Of a DNA stretch of 64,000 nt, positions 30,017-40,596 are shown piece by piece. Both the position numbers and the translations under genes were made by a program. Each line of letters opens with the position of its first letter. The first letter of the stretch is position 1. Below the pieces are notes generated by a model, which saw nothing but the letters and a program-made list of their open reading frames with translations, was not told the origin of the DNA and did no database searches. Source of the DNA: Thereva unica (Eukaryota; Arthropoda; Insecta; Diptera; Therevidae); the NCBI GenBank assembly GCA_949987705.1, contig OX465282.1, positions 82,882,070-82,946,069 on the forward strand. Direction: 5' to 3'.

Positions 30017-30369
30017 TGTTGAAGCAACATAATTATGAGGAAGTGCCCTAATTTTTATCATATATTAAGAAATAAATAAATCACTTAGCCAGAGGTTAAT
30101 AACGTCGAGGTTATTAACGTCGTGGCCCATTTATGTATATAGAAGAAAATTATTTTGTAATAAAATTAAAATGAAGATCGTCAGCAAAATGGACTGACAT
30201 ACATATGTATAATAAGAGTAATTAAAATGGAAAATTGACACTCGATGTAATCTTTTCACCGCGAACGGTTGTAATAAAGTTAATTGTAATTTCAAAGTTT
30301 GTTTTGATTTAATTTTTCTTTCCCTGCAATTTATTCGTTTAAACCTATGTGCTTGTACTTACGCGAACA
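30017..30369 (+). repeat. BEL-2 3' LTR
   Basis: 353 bp, preceded by the polypurine tract AAGGGGGCGCAGAA; no difference from the 5' copy that I can see. Confidence 0.96.
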
Positions 30370-31071
30370 GCAACAAAAACAAAAAAACAACAAAACCAAC
30401 AAAAGCAACAAAAACAACAAAAACATAAAAAACAACAAATACAACAAAAACAACAAAAACGTCAAAAACAACAAAAACAACAGAAACAACAAAAACATCA
30501 AAAACAACAAAAGCAACAAAAACAACAAAAATAACAAAAACAACAAAAACAACAAAAACAACAAAAGCAACAAAAACAACAAAAACATCAAAAACAACAA
30601 AAGCAACAAAAACATCAAAAACAACAAAAGCAACAAAAACAACAAAAACAACAAAAATAACAAAAGCAACAAAAACAACAAACGCAACAAAAACGTCAAA
30701 AACAACAAAAGCAACAAAAACAACAAAAACATCAAAAACAACAAAAACAACAAAAATAACAAAAACAACAAAAACAACAAAATAACAAATACAACAAAAA
30801 CAACAAAAGCACCAAAAGCAACAAAAGCAACAAAAACGACAAAATTAACAAAAACAACAAAAGCAACAAAAACAACAAAAGCAACAAAGGCAACAAAAAC
30901 AACAAAAGCAACAAAAACAACAAAAACAACAAAAACAGCAAAAACAACAAAAATAACAAAAAAAACAACTAAAGTAACAAAAACAACAAAAGCAATAAAA
31001 ACAACAAAAACAACAGAAACAACAAAAACATCAAAAACAACAAAAACAACAAAAACAACCTGTATACACTC
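30370..31071. repeat. ~700-bp CAACAAAAA-type satellite
   Basis: Imperfect repeats of CAACAAAAA with CAACAAAAG, ATAACAAAA and CATCAAAAA variants. Long open frames on both strands (Asn/Lys-rich forward, Phe/Leu/Val-rich reverse) are artefacts of the repeat lacking stops. Confidence 0.92.
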
Positions 31072-32329
31072 AAAAAAATAATCGTCGCGACACCACACTG
31101 TACAATGCGAAATAGAAAGACGAAACGAAAATAACTGGCTTGCTTTCTATGAGAGAGAGAGACAGACAGGGAGACATGCGCACGCTGCACGGCACACTAT
31201 ACCAAAAAGTGTCGTTACAACTTTTGGTCTTAATTTTTTCCGTCTAGCCCCCTTTCGCAACGCGCGATAAGGAACTTCGTTCCAATAAAAACATTTAAAC
31301 ATTTGGTGAGCCCTTTGTAAGCACGCTTGCCTAAATCTAGAAGATTGGGATGCCGCAACTAAAAAGATTATTACTTCCTGTAGATGATTTAGCGAATAAA
31401 AGACGCTTTAACATCTGGTTTGAAGTGGGATCACTATGGCATCACAATGGGCCTAGCCTTTTGGTGTAAGTGTATGAGATCAAACCTAACATTACCACGC
31501 GATAAATAAAAGCAAGAAACAATTCTGGCCCATAAGAACAAAATTGGCCATGAAGCAGATTGAAATTATGTAAGCGTATAGCAAATTGTAGACTAACCGC
31601 CCTATTCTAATAGCAGTCCTACTTCACAACGCAATCATAAGTGTTTGGTGATACTTAACTTTGAGGCCTTTACTAATTGAAAAGTAACGTAGAAGCATAT
31701 AATATAATATCATATTATGAAAAGTAACTTATGGTAGTTTTGACACAAAAGCTAAAATAATAATATCCTAAGAATTAAGTGGTATTCCGCAAATCTTCTG
31801 AGATATGACTGGTCACAAATTTAGAATAGGGGGTAGCAGAAACTGCAATATTTTATATTTTAAGATGTAAAAATTATACTAGATAATTTTTGTAAACTTC
31901 TAGCAAATTTTCCAGTTCTGCAATTTGCTTCAGCCTCTATTGGTCTTCCAATTGATATTATTTTGCCGGTACTTACTTACTTACTTACCCATACCAACAC
32001 CATGAAATCGGGATGGATTATATTCAAAATGTCTTATGCGAAAATTAATATTTTGTTAATTCAGTTCACAACTAACGTTTCCAGCTGCTAACAAATTTAT
32101 AAATTGAGGAAAAATTAAGTGCGGTCGTTACTATTACTTTCATAGTTAGTACAAATCTTAATTTCTTCTCATTGCAGTAATAGAACTTGTGGGGACACCT
32201 ACCTCTGCCGTACTCACTAAACACTATATACTTAAATACCTGCCGTTGTAAGAATGCACCTATGAATTTAATAAATAAAAAAAAACCATAAATAATAATC
32301 ATAATATGTATGATTATCATCATGTAACT
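31072..32329. other. no recognised gene
   Basis: Contains a short GA-rich stretch at about 31150 and otherwise AT-rich DNA. If the outer Harbinger hypothesis holds, part of this is its interior 3' of the transposase gene. Confidence 0.45.
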
Positions 32330-33346
32330 TTACAAAATTGTGCAGAACCATGGCTGCCTGAACAATTTTCTTTACTGTGTCAGAAGGCATGCTCATGGTC
32401 TGCCTCAGAATTCTCCACCGAGCCGTTAATATTCCGAAAGAGTTTTCTATTGTATTTCGTGCCCTCGATAATCTTTTATTGAAATATTCCTTTTCCTCTT
32501 GGAAGTTATGACTTGGAAAAGGTCACATTATATTTTTTCTTAGAAGGAAAGCAGCATCTCCCACAAAGTAATGTGGGAAGAGCAACGTGCTTTTAATGAG
32601 CTCAGAATCTGCGGGCAAATCTAATGCTTCAAGGTTCCCACTTAATATGGCTTTGCCAAAAGGAGACGCTGCCAGGACGCCCCCATCACTCTGGCTGCCA
32701 TAAGCACCAATATCTATGGCTGTGAATGTGTAATTGGCGTCACATATTGCCAACAACACTATGCTGTAAGTCCCTTTATAATTGTAGAACTGGGAACCTG
32801 TAAATAAGTGTAAATATATTACTGTTTTTAAAATGGAAATAAAGGCGTACGTTAAATTTATGTGTTTCCCGTCGATTGCTCCTAAGCTTGGGAAGATCCC
32901 ACATAAGATAAAAATCGTTAGCGATTTTTTTTCCACTCCTCCTTCTTTGGTGGTGCTAGATAGACTCCAGATAATTCTGACCAAATTGCATCGCACGTTT
33001 CCAGAGCAATTTCCCGAATAGTTGAAACGCCTAGTTTAAATGTCATCGACAAATAGTGCCATGACACTCCTTGTGATAAATAACTGCAATTAAAGCAAAG
33101 GGTCATTTACTTGAAATTTTGAAGGTGTCTTACTCACATTAACGTAAGGAACAGCCGGCACTTTGGGGAAACTGGGGCCCTCCAAGATGTCCTCATTAGT
33201 GATGGGTTTAACAAATTAAACAGCGCATCAAAAACGGAACTGCTCATCCTTGTGCATCCCCAGAACTGTTCGGCGTCTTTCATTTTTATTTGCTCAAAGC
33301 TGGAATCGAAAAAAATGAGCGGTTCAAGTGCACTTCTCGAATCCAC
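32330..33346 (-). pseudogene. Harbinger transposase (DDE_Tnp_4), outer degraded copy
   Basis: Reading down from 33346: an N-terminal segment with EQIKMKDAEQFWGCTRMSSS; a helical segment LSMTFKLGVSTIREIALETC and IWSELSGVYLAPPKKEEWK; then, shifted, LGAIDGKHI (first catalytic Asp), GSQFYNYKGTYSIVLLAICD, DIGAYGSQSDGGV and FVGDAAFLL (second Asp). After a stop comes RLSRARNTIENSFGILTARW, supplying the catalytic Glu. The frame breaks at about 32930 and 32523, and residues are missing after GKHI next to a possible intron. It is dead but nearly full length. It probably pairs with the MADF gene at 3685 if both belong to one element. Confidence 0.88.
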
Positions 33347-33493
33347 ATTCTCCGCTGCGACCGCACCTCATTTTTTTAATTTTTTTTTGCTAATATATAC
33401 ATCTGCATCATGAAATATATAGCAAAAATATATTTCTTGAGTTCTTCGTTTTCCATTTTTATGCTTTTTAAAGATTGTTACGGCAGAACTATT

Positions 33494-33634
33494 GTTTAAA
33501 TCACAAAATTAATATTGTTCAAAACCCAAAATTATCGCTTGAAAATTCTTTTTAAAATCACTAAAGTCACTTTCAAAAACAATTCAATACACAAATAAAA
33601 TTTGTACAAACGATTCTCGATTGTTACTGTTTAA
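33494..33634. repeat. 135-bp subterminal repeat of the outer Harbinger, copy 1
   Basis: From GTTTAA at 33494 the sequence runs through CCCAAAATTATCGCTTGAAA to a second GTTTAA at 33629-33634. There Harbinger-2 is inserted, and the second copy resumes at 38844. Confidence 0.85.
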
Positions 33635-33950
33635 TAGCCTCGACACACGCAAGCATTTATGACGAAATTTCGGCATTAATTAGGAATTTGAACCTCATCA
33701 ATTAGGAAAATCAAGTAGGCAAATTTTGGTTAATCGATTAGGAAAACTCAGAAGAGAGCCATCTGTAGTTCGGTAAATTATTGGAATAAACTCAGTGTCA
33801 TGACAACGGTTGTTTTGAAATTCTAATAACAACGGTCAGTGAATAAAAATTGAATCGAAATACAATAACGGACGCTGAAAACCGGAAAGTACAAATGATA
33901 TCAGGTAAAATTATAAATTTTATTGTAAAAAAATAGTTCTTTCAGAAATT

Positions 33951-36900
33951 ATGAATAAAGAAAACTCTACGCGAAAATTCAAATGGGCTGAGCATCATTT
34001 AGAATTTCTTTTTGATGTATGGCAGAAATATTCTGACCAGCTTCGCGGTACAAAGAAAAACTCCCATGTCTATTTAAAGATGACGCGAGAGTTGGAGAAA
34101 ATGGGAGTAGTTGTTACAACGAAAGAAGTGCGGATGAAAATTAACAACCTGTCCCAAAAGTACAGGTATGTAGGATTTTAGCACTAATTGAATGCGATTG
34201 AGAAATAGATTTTACATATGTTTTGTTAATTGAATGCGTCCCGCGAAAAACGGTGTAACTTCCAAATTTGACAAAATGAGTTTTTGATCGAAAAACGTAG
34301 TATTTGACGAGCTGATCACAGACGTACAAAAAAAATTTTGTTGTGAAGTCATCTTCCCTTTCTTTCGTGCTTTTAAAAAGTGCAGTTTGTGGAAAAACGT
34401 TGTAGCGTGCAGAAGTGTTTTATAGACGCGTGTCAAAATGAATGGAAATGGGGTGCAAGAAAAGATAAATAAAGGACGAAAAAGAAGGATTAATGTTTCA
34501 GAGTGGAAGGATATTAAAAATAAGCGTCTTAGGAACTCAGGGAAGAAGTATACAGGGCGAAAAGGAAATGTTGTAGAAGAAAAACAACCACCAAACCAGG
34601 TTTGTGGAAAAATGTTGTAACTGAAAATGTTGTTTATTATTACTCACAACTGCTGTTATTCAAGATTGCAGACTGTCGCTGTAATTTCCATTGCTTAAAT
34701 TTCACGGTACAAGATAGAAAGGACCTTTTCGAATTATTCTACAAAATGGACTACAAGGAGCAAACTACGTATCTGTCCACTTTTATTGAAATAAAAGAAC
34801 CGCAAAAAAGAACGGTGGACGAACGAGTCAGTAAGCGACAAGCAACGGTCGTTTACTTTCTGTTTCGAAACAACGCTCGAGTTCGCGTTTGCCAAAAAAT
34901 GTTTCGTGAAACGTACAAAATTACAGCTCGGCGTATTCAAGTCCTCACACAAAAGCTGAAGGACGGCGAGGATCTTGATGACAAACGAGGAAAACATTCT
35001 AACCGTCCACACAAAATCCCTGAGCCTCAAAAAGATTTGATCCGAGAGCACATAAAGAGTTTTCCCGTTCAGCCAAGTCACTACTGCAGGAACATCAACT
35101 CCAAGCAGTGCCTACATCCGGATTTGTCTTTGAACAAAATGTTCCATTTGTTTAAACGCAAGTATCCAGATGCTGGATTAGGGTACAACTCATATAGAGA
35201 GATTTTCGTTGGCGAGTTTAATTTACGTTTTGGTACTCCTCGGTCTGACACCTGTAAATTTTGCGATAAGCTGTATCTAAAACTGATAACAGCATCGGAG
35301 GAGGAACTGCCAGCAATAGAACGCGAGCAGGAGTTGCACCACCGTAAAGCTGAAAAAGCCTACAGTCGACTCAGACAGGATGGAGAGTGCTCTCGTCATG
35401 GCGGGAGTACCGTTACTCTATGTGTGGACTTAGAGCAAGTGATTTTCACACCAAATCTGACACACTCTGATGTATTTTATCAGAGGCAATATTCCAATTA
35501 CAACTTCGCGGTCCATGACATGGCGGATAATCAAGCTTCAATGTATCTGTGGCACGAATGCGTCGGTAAGCGTGGTGCGAATGAGATTGCGTCCTGTGTT
35601 CTGATTCACGTTAAAAAAACTTTTACGGTTTTGATACCGGGTGAGCTAAGGGTATTGAATATTTGGTCTGACCGTTGTGTTGGACAAAACAATAACTGGA
35701 CCATGATAGCTCTGTGCCTTTATCTGATACAAGAAAATTATTTCACGGAAGTGAACCAGAAATTCCTAGTTTCCGGACATAGCTTCTTGCCATGTGATAG
35801 GGATTTTGCTCTCATTGAGAAAAAAAAAGAAAGTTGCCACATATCACGTCCCCAGCGATGTTTCTGACATGATCAAATCAGCACGTACCACTAATCCTTT
35901 CTGTGTCCACGAAGTTCGCCAAAATGAATTCCTCGATTTTCGTGGTCTTATCACTGACAATATTAGAAAGGACCCAAAGTTGAAGATAACGGAAGCTCGC
36001 TGGATACAGGTATCATCAGACAGTCCAACGGTGCTTAAAACTAGAAAAACCCACAATATCATGGAACCATGGGAAACATACAATGTTATAAAAAAAGGAA
36101 GAGGGCGTCAAGGCCATTTGCCTGGACGACTGCCAACAGATTTACCCCAGCTGTACGAAGGACCTCTTCCCGTTACAAAGGAAAAAAAAAGAGACCTCAT
36201 AGCTATGGCAACTTATTTGCCTGAGGATAAAAAACCGTTTTATGAAAACCTACACGAAGAATGAAATAATAATAAAATTTACTAAAAAATGTATATAAGG
36301 CATTGTGTTTTGCATTTCGTTTCAGTTTCAATAAAATCGTGGAAAAAGGTTGCAAGTGTTCTTTTCTATTTTGAGACATGTAGTCAAAGAACGTTGTATC
36401 ATTGTGGAAAAAGAGCCTAACTGGTTTTTTTGTTGCGTGGCGTAACGTGGAAAAACGTTGTAAATATGATCAAAATTTTGAGATACAACGTTTTTCCATT
36501 ATAAACACCAAAAATAGGTTACTTCTGAGAGAAAAAATGGCATTTCGGACTTTTTTTCAGCCACATCTGTTTGTAGACGACTGATTTAACCAGACATGTT
36601 TTTTTAAATTTTTTTTCTGTGAGATTTTGACGGAAAACAGTATTTTTGCTCTCCTGAAAACTTGGTTTTTTTGACATACAACGTTTTTCGCGGGACGCAT
36701 TCAATTATCGCAGCGACGAGAAAAAGAAACTGGGCACCGGCTCATCACCATCCCGTTGGCAGTTCTACAGCAGAATTCATCAAATAGTTGGTGGATACCC
36801 GTGCAACACTTTAAATAATTTGGACGGAAGTATTGTAAGTACATTAATTTTACAAATACTGTTTGAGTGCGTTTATATTACCGCCGTAACATTAAAATCA

Positions 36901-37164
36901 GCAGGAGGAAGTGAAGTGGCCACAAGTGGAGCGACAACACCAGCAGCGATAATCGGACGATCCTCCAGAAAAAGAAATTATGACCAGACGCTCTTCCAAA
37001 AAGAGGTGTTATTAAAAATGAAGGAGACAAAATCGGTCATTCAAAGTGAACTGGCTGAAAGCAGAAAATTGACGGAGGAGATGATTAGAAATGATAAACA
37101 ATTTCAGGATGAAATAATAAAATTTCAACATGAGTTTATTGATATTTTAAAAACAAATAATTAG
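33951..37164 (+). CDS. Harbinger-2 Myb/SANT-like partner protein (3 exons, intron 1 holds a TE)
   Basis: Exon 1 (33951-34165) encodes FKWAEHHLEFLFDVWQKYSD and VTTKEVRMKINNLSQKY, a Myb/SANT trihelix-type domain. Its GTATGT donor pairs with an acceptor at 36713. Exon 2 (36714 to about 36834) joins in phase and gives DEKKKLGTGSSPSRWQF and a short helix. Exon 3 (about 36902-37164) carries SSRKRNYDQTLFQKEVLLK and a coiled-coil-like tail ending IIKFQHEFIDILKTNN. For exon 3 to stay in phase, the exon 2 donor is probably GTATTG at 36830. Such proteins bind the subterminal DNA and import the Harbinger transposase. Intron 1 has grown to about 2.5 kb by a nested element, and no coding base is lost. Confidence 0.8.
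34232..36702 (+). mobile_element. innermost TIR element of unassigned superfamily, 2.47 kb
   Basis: GAATGCGTCCCGCGAAAAAC at 34232 is matched in inverted form ending at 36702, with near-identity extending to about 26 bp. AATT flanks both ends (34228-34231, 36703-36706), which reads either as a 4-bp TSD or as TA plus longer TIRs. Copies of a GRAAAAACGTTGTA-like motif recur near both ends in both orientations (34245, 34288, 34393, 34605, 36448, 36487, 36679). It encodes one transposase-like protein and sits inside an intron of Harbinger-2. Confidence 0.9.
34438..36264 (+). pseudogene. transposase-like protein with SDxCxGQN motif, one homopolymer frameshift
   Basis: A short basic exon from ATG 34438 (RNSGKKYTGRKGNVVEE) precedes the main frame. 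The main frame runs from about 34671 to 35867 and then, shifted, to 36264. Its start is unresolved because the visible splice pair does not keep phase. The protein has a basic middle part with a possible metal motif (SDTCKFCDKLYLK), then TLCVDLEQVIF, YNFAVHDM, MYLWHECVGKRGANEIASC, NIWSDRCVGQNNNW and GHSFLPCDRDFALIE. These resemble a repetitive insect family whose domain I recall as DUF7869. The ordered Asp, Asp, Asp/Glu boxes suggest an RNase H-like fold (inference). The frame breaks in a run of nine A at 35820-35828, immediately after the IE; losing one A makes the halves continuous. Confidence 0.75.
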
Positions 37165-37271
37165 TATAATGAAACTCTGCAATGTCGAATGAATTAATGT
37201 TTTTTTAAAGAAATTAAATGAATATAAATAATCTTATGAATAATGAAGTTTAATATAAATGAAGTCTATTT

Positions 37272-38447
37272 TCAAGTCTGATTTTGAATATAATTCGCAA
37301 TAGCATATCTAATGCGGAGACCAGCTGTATCAGCCCGATTATTCTGTTGCTCAGAGTATTCTCTTCGTCGTGTAGTTTCAAATTGAAGCTGCTCATTCGT
37401 CCGAGTATGATTAATCTGATCGTTCTTGCAATTCAAAAAATTATGCAACACGCAAGCTGCCTGTATAATGATATTTGTGTTGTCAATTTTTACATCCAGC
37501 CCCTTCCCAATTCTGCGAAACCTTGCCTTCAACTGGCCAAAGGCATTTTCGACAACGCGACGAGCACCTAACAACTTTGCATTAAAATTTGCTTGATTTT
37601 CAGACAAATTATTTGAATATGGGAACGGCTTCATTAAAGTGTCACTTAAAGTGAATGCAGAGTCTCCAATTAACATAGGAGGCACAATACAATTATTTAA
37701 CATTATCCTATGTTCCACAAACAGGGAACTGTTCCGCTGCAGCTTCTTAAGTGGAGATACATCGTAAAGTGAGCAATCTCTCACACGTCCTGGTGCGCCA
37801 ACAGAAATGAACATAAACCGGTATCTGTAAATCACACAAAGTATTATATTTTTCAATTTCACTCGTGGTTCAATGGCCGTGGTTTACCGATAATCTACAA
37901 CTGCCAACAGAACTGTTGAATACCACCCCGTTAAAATTGTAGTAGTCATACCCACAATCTTGAGGGGGCCTGACTTCAATGTGGCAGCCATCTGAAAATT
38001 AAAAAACCTTGAAAATATCCCCAATATTTAAAAAGTCCTGTCTCCATACCTATCGCTCCAAAACATTGAGGAAAACCTAGCCGATTAAATCCTTCAATGC
38101 TATCCACTAACTTTTCCGAAGTTAGCGGTTCAAATGAATTTAAATAGTGTGGTTTTAAAATTAACCAAACCGCTTCACAAAATTCTCTTAAAATTTCTCC
38201 CACTGTTGTACGTCCAATACCAAAGAGATGTCCGATGCTGCGATATTCAGCTGAGGACCCTAAAGCATATATTGATATAGCAATTCTTTTATCAAGAGGA
38301 ATTGCTTTCCTCATATCTGTGTTTTGTCGACTTAAAATGGACAATTTCTGACACAGGCACTCAAAAGTTGCTCTTCCCATCCGAAAGTTTTCTTTGAAAA
38401 TGTGGTCGGACATACGCGGAACATCAACTTCCCAAAATGTCGACGTT
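37272..38447 (-). CDS. Harbinger-2 transposase (DDE_Tnp_4), apparently intact core
   Basis: Reverse-strand exons 38447-38050, 37991-37888 and 37824-37272 join in phase with GT-AG borders. The translation begins TFWEVDVPRMSDHIFKENF, continues with an HTH-like region (YRSIGHLFGIGRTTVGEIL), and then GAIDGCHIEV, in which the first catalytic Asp codon is split by an intron. It goes on with GYDYYNFNGWYSTVLLAVVD, SVGAPGRVRDCSLY, LIGDSAFTL (second Asp) and GARRVVENAFGQLKARFR (Glu). An additional N-terminal exon at 38721-38509 looks plausible, but the splice pair I see is one base out of phase. The enzyme would cut and paste the element together with the Myb/SANT partner on the opposite strand. Confidence 0.88.
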
Positions 38448-38508
38448 CTTTCATGTATGTCAAAGTATTAGAATTAATCCTATTCTCATTTACTTTAAAA
38501 ATTATTAC

Positions 38509-38721
38509 CTGCTGCCAGACAACCCGATTAATAGACCGGCTAGTGGGCAACGATGTAACAAGGGAATTAATTTCTTGTATTTTTGCAATAGCATTCATTA
38601 AATGCATTTGTCTCATCTGCCGTAAAGCCTTTCTGGCCGTAATGTATTTATTTAATAAATTATTGTAACGTATTAATCTATAATAAGTAATATTCTTTCG
38701 TAATTTATTCATCTCTGACAT
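38509..38721 (-). CDS. possible N-terminal exon of Harbinger-2 transposase
   Basis: From ATG 38721 a 71-codon reverse frame (ARKALRQMRQMHLMNAIAKI, then SINRVVWQQ) ends at a good CAG/GTAATA donor. The next acceptor leads to the transposase frame but with a one-base phase mismatch. The true first exon, an alternative splice or slight decay are all possible. Confidence 0.5.
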
Positions 38722-38843
38722 TTTTCACTACACTACCACTTGTCAAAATATAAAGACGTATTTTAACGTGTGTCACTCCCTAAAAAGCGTTCGTCATAAA
38801 TGATGAATTTTCATCATTTTTTGATTGCCGTGTGTCGAGGCTA

Positions 38844-39288
38844 TAAATCACAAAATGAATATTGTTCAAAACCCAAAATTATCGCTTGAAAATTTGCTTT
38901 CAAAATCACTAAAGTCACTTTCAAAAACATTTCCACTTGTCACTTTGGTTGTCAAACTCGGAAATTTCGTTCATGTGAACCACGCATTATAAAACTAAAT
39001 GCCACTTGCCACACATTCGATAAAATACATTCGAGATTTATCGAATCTTAGTGACAAGTTCGTACGGTATACGGTAAAACAAATTTCAGGATTACGGGAT
39101 TTTCCCGCATGGGCCTAGTGGGAGCGTATTAATGTAATTATCATTGCCACTGTTCTATTCGATAAAATCCCGAATACGGTATACGGGAAAAAAATCACCG
39201 TCTGAACGTAGCCTATGTGAATGAATAATACGCACACACCGCGAAGCCAATGTCCGCATAGCGGTTGCGCGAAATTCTGTCACCAGCT
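38844..39288. repeat. second copy of the 135-bp repeat and right end of the outer Harbinger
   Basis: From TAAATCACAAAAT the sequence again runs through CCCAAAATTATCGCTTGAAA, matching 33496-33590. The remaining bases to 39288 hold ACGGTATACGG-type inverted motifs and the candidate right TIR. Confidence 0.75.
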
Positions 39289-39291
39289 TTA

Positions 39292-40596
39292 GTGGCTTCG
39301 TTACAACTTTTTCGTGGATGCTCCCGAGCCGCATCGTTTTATAACACGTCAAAAAAGCTTAAGTGAAAGCTTTAGTCATAAAAATGGTATAAATTGGAAC
39401 CACTGTAAAGTGATCGCGCGCACAGGACGAGGAATAAAAGTTCCTGTACCGAAAGAGGCTTTTCCAGTCGATCAGACGAATTCGTAGAAAGACTATTCAA
39501 GCGTATTATTATTCAGGGCGTAGATATTGTCAAGGCTTTTACCGGCAATCATTAGTAGGTGAGTAAGGCGTAGAAAACTATTAAATTTATAAAATAAATC
39601 TTGATGACGGATGTCGCATCTCGACACAATTAACGTAACAAAAACACGTTTCAGGGCGAAGATAATTGTAATTGTAATAAAAAGTTACTAACATCGTACT
39701 TTTGGGAACCAAAACGTTGGTGGAGGTAAAGAAGGAGGAGGAGGAGGTTACATCTTTAATCCTCTGTCAGAGATTTGCTGTTTAGGAATCTCTGTTGAGG
39801 AACTCAAATTAATTAAATTTTTTAGCGGTTGCAGATTGTGACCTTTAAGTGCTAATTCGTGTGGTCGGGTTTTATAATAAAATTACGATTCTCAAATTAA
39901 GTTCGAAACCAAAGGAACTTTCAAAGTCATATCTCGACTAAAAAAAATAAAAAGCTAAGCTATCCAAGGGTTGAGCGAAATTCGCTAAGTTGCAGTTAAC
40001 TAAACTCCTTTTTTTGGCGAATAAAAAAAACTCTAAACCTGAGTAAAAATAAATCTTAAAAAATTTACATATGTACGTATAAATAAATAAAATCATAAAG
40101 AGTTATGCGTCGTGCACAATGAGAAAGTGGATTTATTTTATGTTTGGTCCCGCTCATTTCACTTCCTAATTCTCTATTTCCATCTCAAGTCAAAATTTTA
40201 AAAAATCAGTTAAAGTTGGCTCTGCTTCAACTTCAACACTAAAATTTATATTTATTTTCGAAATTCGACAATAGCTAGCGACACCTGTTGCATACATGAA
40301 CAAGCAAAATTGTTGTTCCAAATCAGGTAATTTATTTTCATTATTTCATATTTAAAAGCATAGAAAAAATTAAAAATAAAAAAAAAATACAATAAAATTC
40401 ACTTCAGAACTTTACGAATGCATGTTTTCTGAAAATTGGGTTAACAAAAAGCTACATTTCGAACTTTTTTTATGGCGGGTAATTGTATGGCAGAGCCGTT
40501 TGTTTTTTTCGAAATACTCGCTGGTCCTCAGCAGTTGACAGTTTCAGTTGTGAAATTAAAATAATTTAAAAAAGTTTGTTTTGGTTATTTAAAACA
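39292..40596. other. no recognised gene
   Basis: AT-rich DNA with no domain I can place. A short GGAGG-rich stretch occurs near 39735. Confidence 0.45.

Larger units (their letters stand above)
22790..30369 (+). mobile_element. BEL-2: complete, very young BEL/Pao retrotransposon with envelope-like remnant
   Basis: LTRs at 22790-23142 and 30017-30369 are both 353 bp; I see no difference between them by eye. They start TGTTGAAGCAAC and end TTACGCGAACA. The 5-bp TSD GCAAC lies at 22785-22789 and 30370-30374. Between them are a PBS, a repeat-bearing leader, an intact Gag-Pol and a decayed envelope-like segment. This is the best candidate for an autonomous, recently active element in the window. 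Confidence 0.97.
33635..38843. mobile_element. Harbinger-2: near-intact nested PIF/Harbinger, 5.2 kb
   Basis: Termini TAGCCTCGACACACG (33635) and CGTGTGTCGAGGCTA (to 38843) are perfect inverted repeats. The target TAA is duplicated at 33632-33634 and 38844-38846. It carries a rightward Myb/SANT-type gene and a leftward transposase, convergent with about 107 bp between stops. Without the 2.47-kb element nested inside it, it would be about 2.7 kb, normal for the superfamily. Confidence 0.94.
3417..39288. mobile_element. candidate exploded PIF/Harbinger element (outermost layer)
   Basis: A roughly 41-bp terminal sequence beginning AGCTGGTGACAGAATTTCGC at 3417 recurs in inverted orientation ending at 39288, with about four mismatches. 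Each copy is immediately flanked by TTA (3414-3416 and 39289-39291), which fits the TWA target preference known for PIF/Harbinger. Just inside the left end is a rightward MADF-type gene (3685-4500). Towards the right end is a leftward Harbinger transposase (32330-33346). That is the usual two-gene Harbinger layout. The parsimonious reading is one element split by the Jockey, foldback, Tigger, BEL-1, BEL-2 and second Harbinger insertions. The alternative is that the two ends come from separate copies of one family. Confidence 0.45.

Noticed and set aside
30331..31098. Two 240-255-codon open frames on opposite strands
   Set aside because: Both lie in the CAACAAAAA satellite, and their Asn/Lys or Phe/Val/Leu composition is just the repeat read in frame.
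33498..38935. A ~90-bp target-site duplication around Harbinger-2
   Set aside because: The flank copies are separated from the left TIR by extra sequence and fit a pre-existing 135-bp tandem repeat; the true TSD is TAA.
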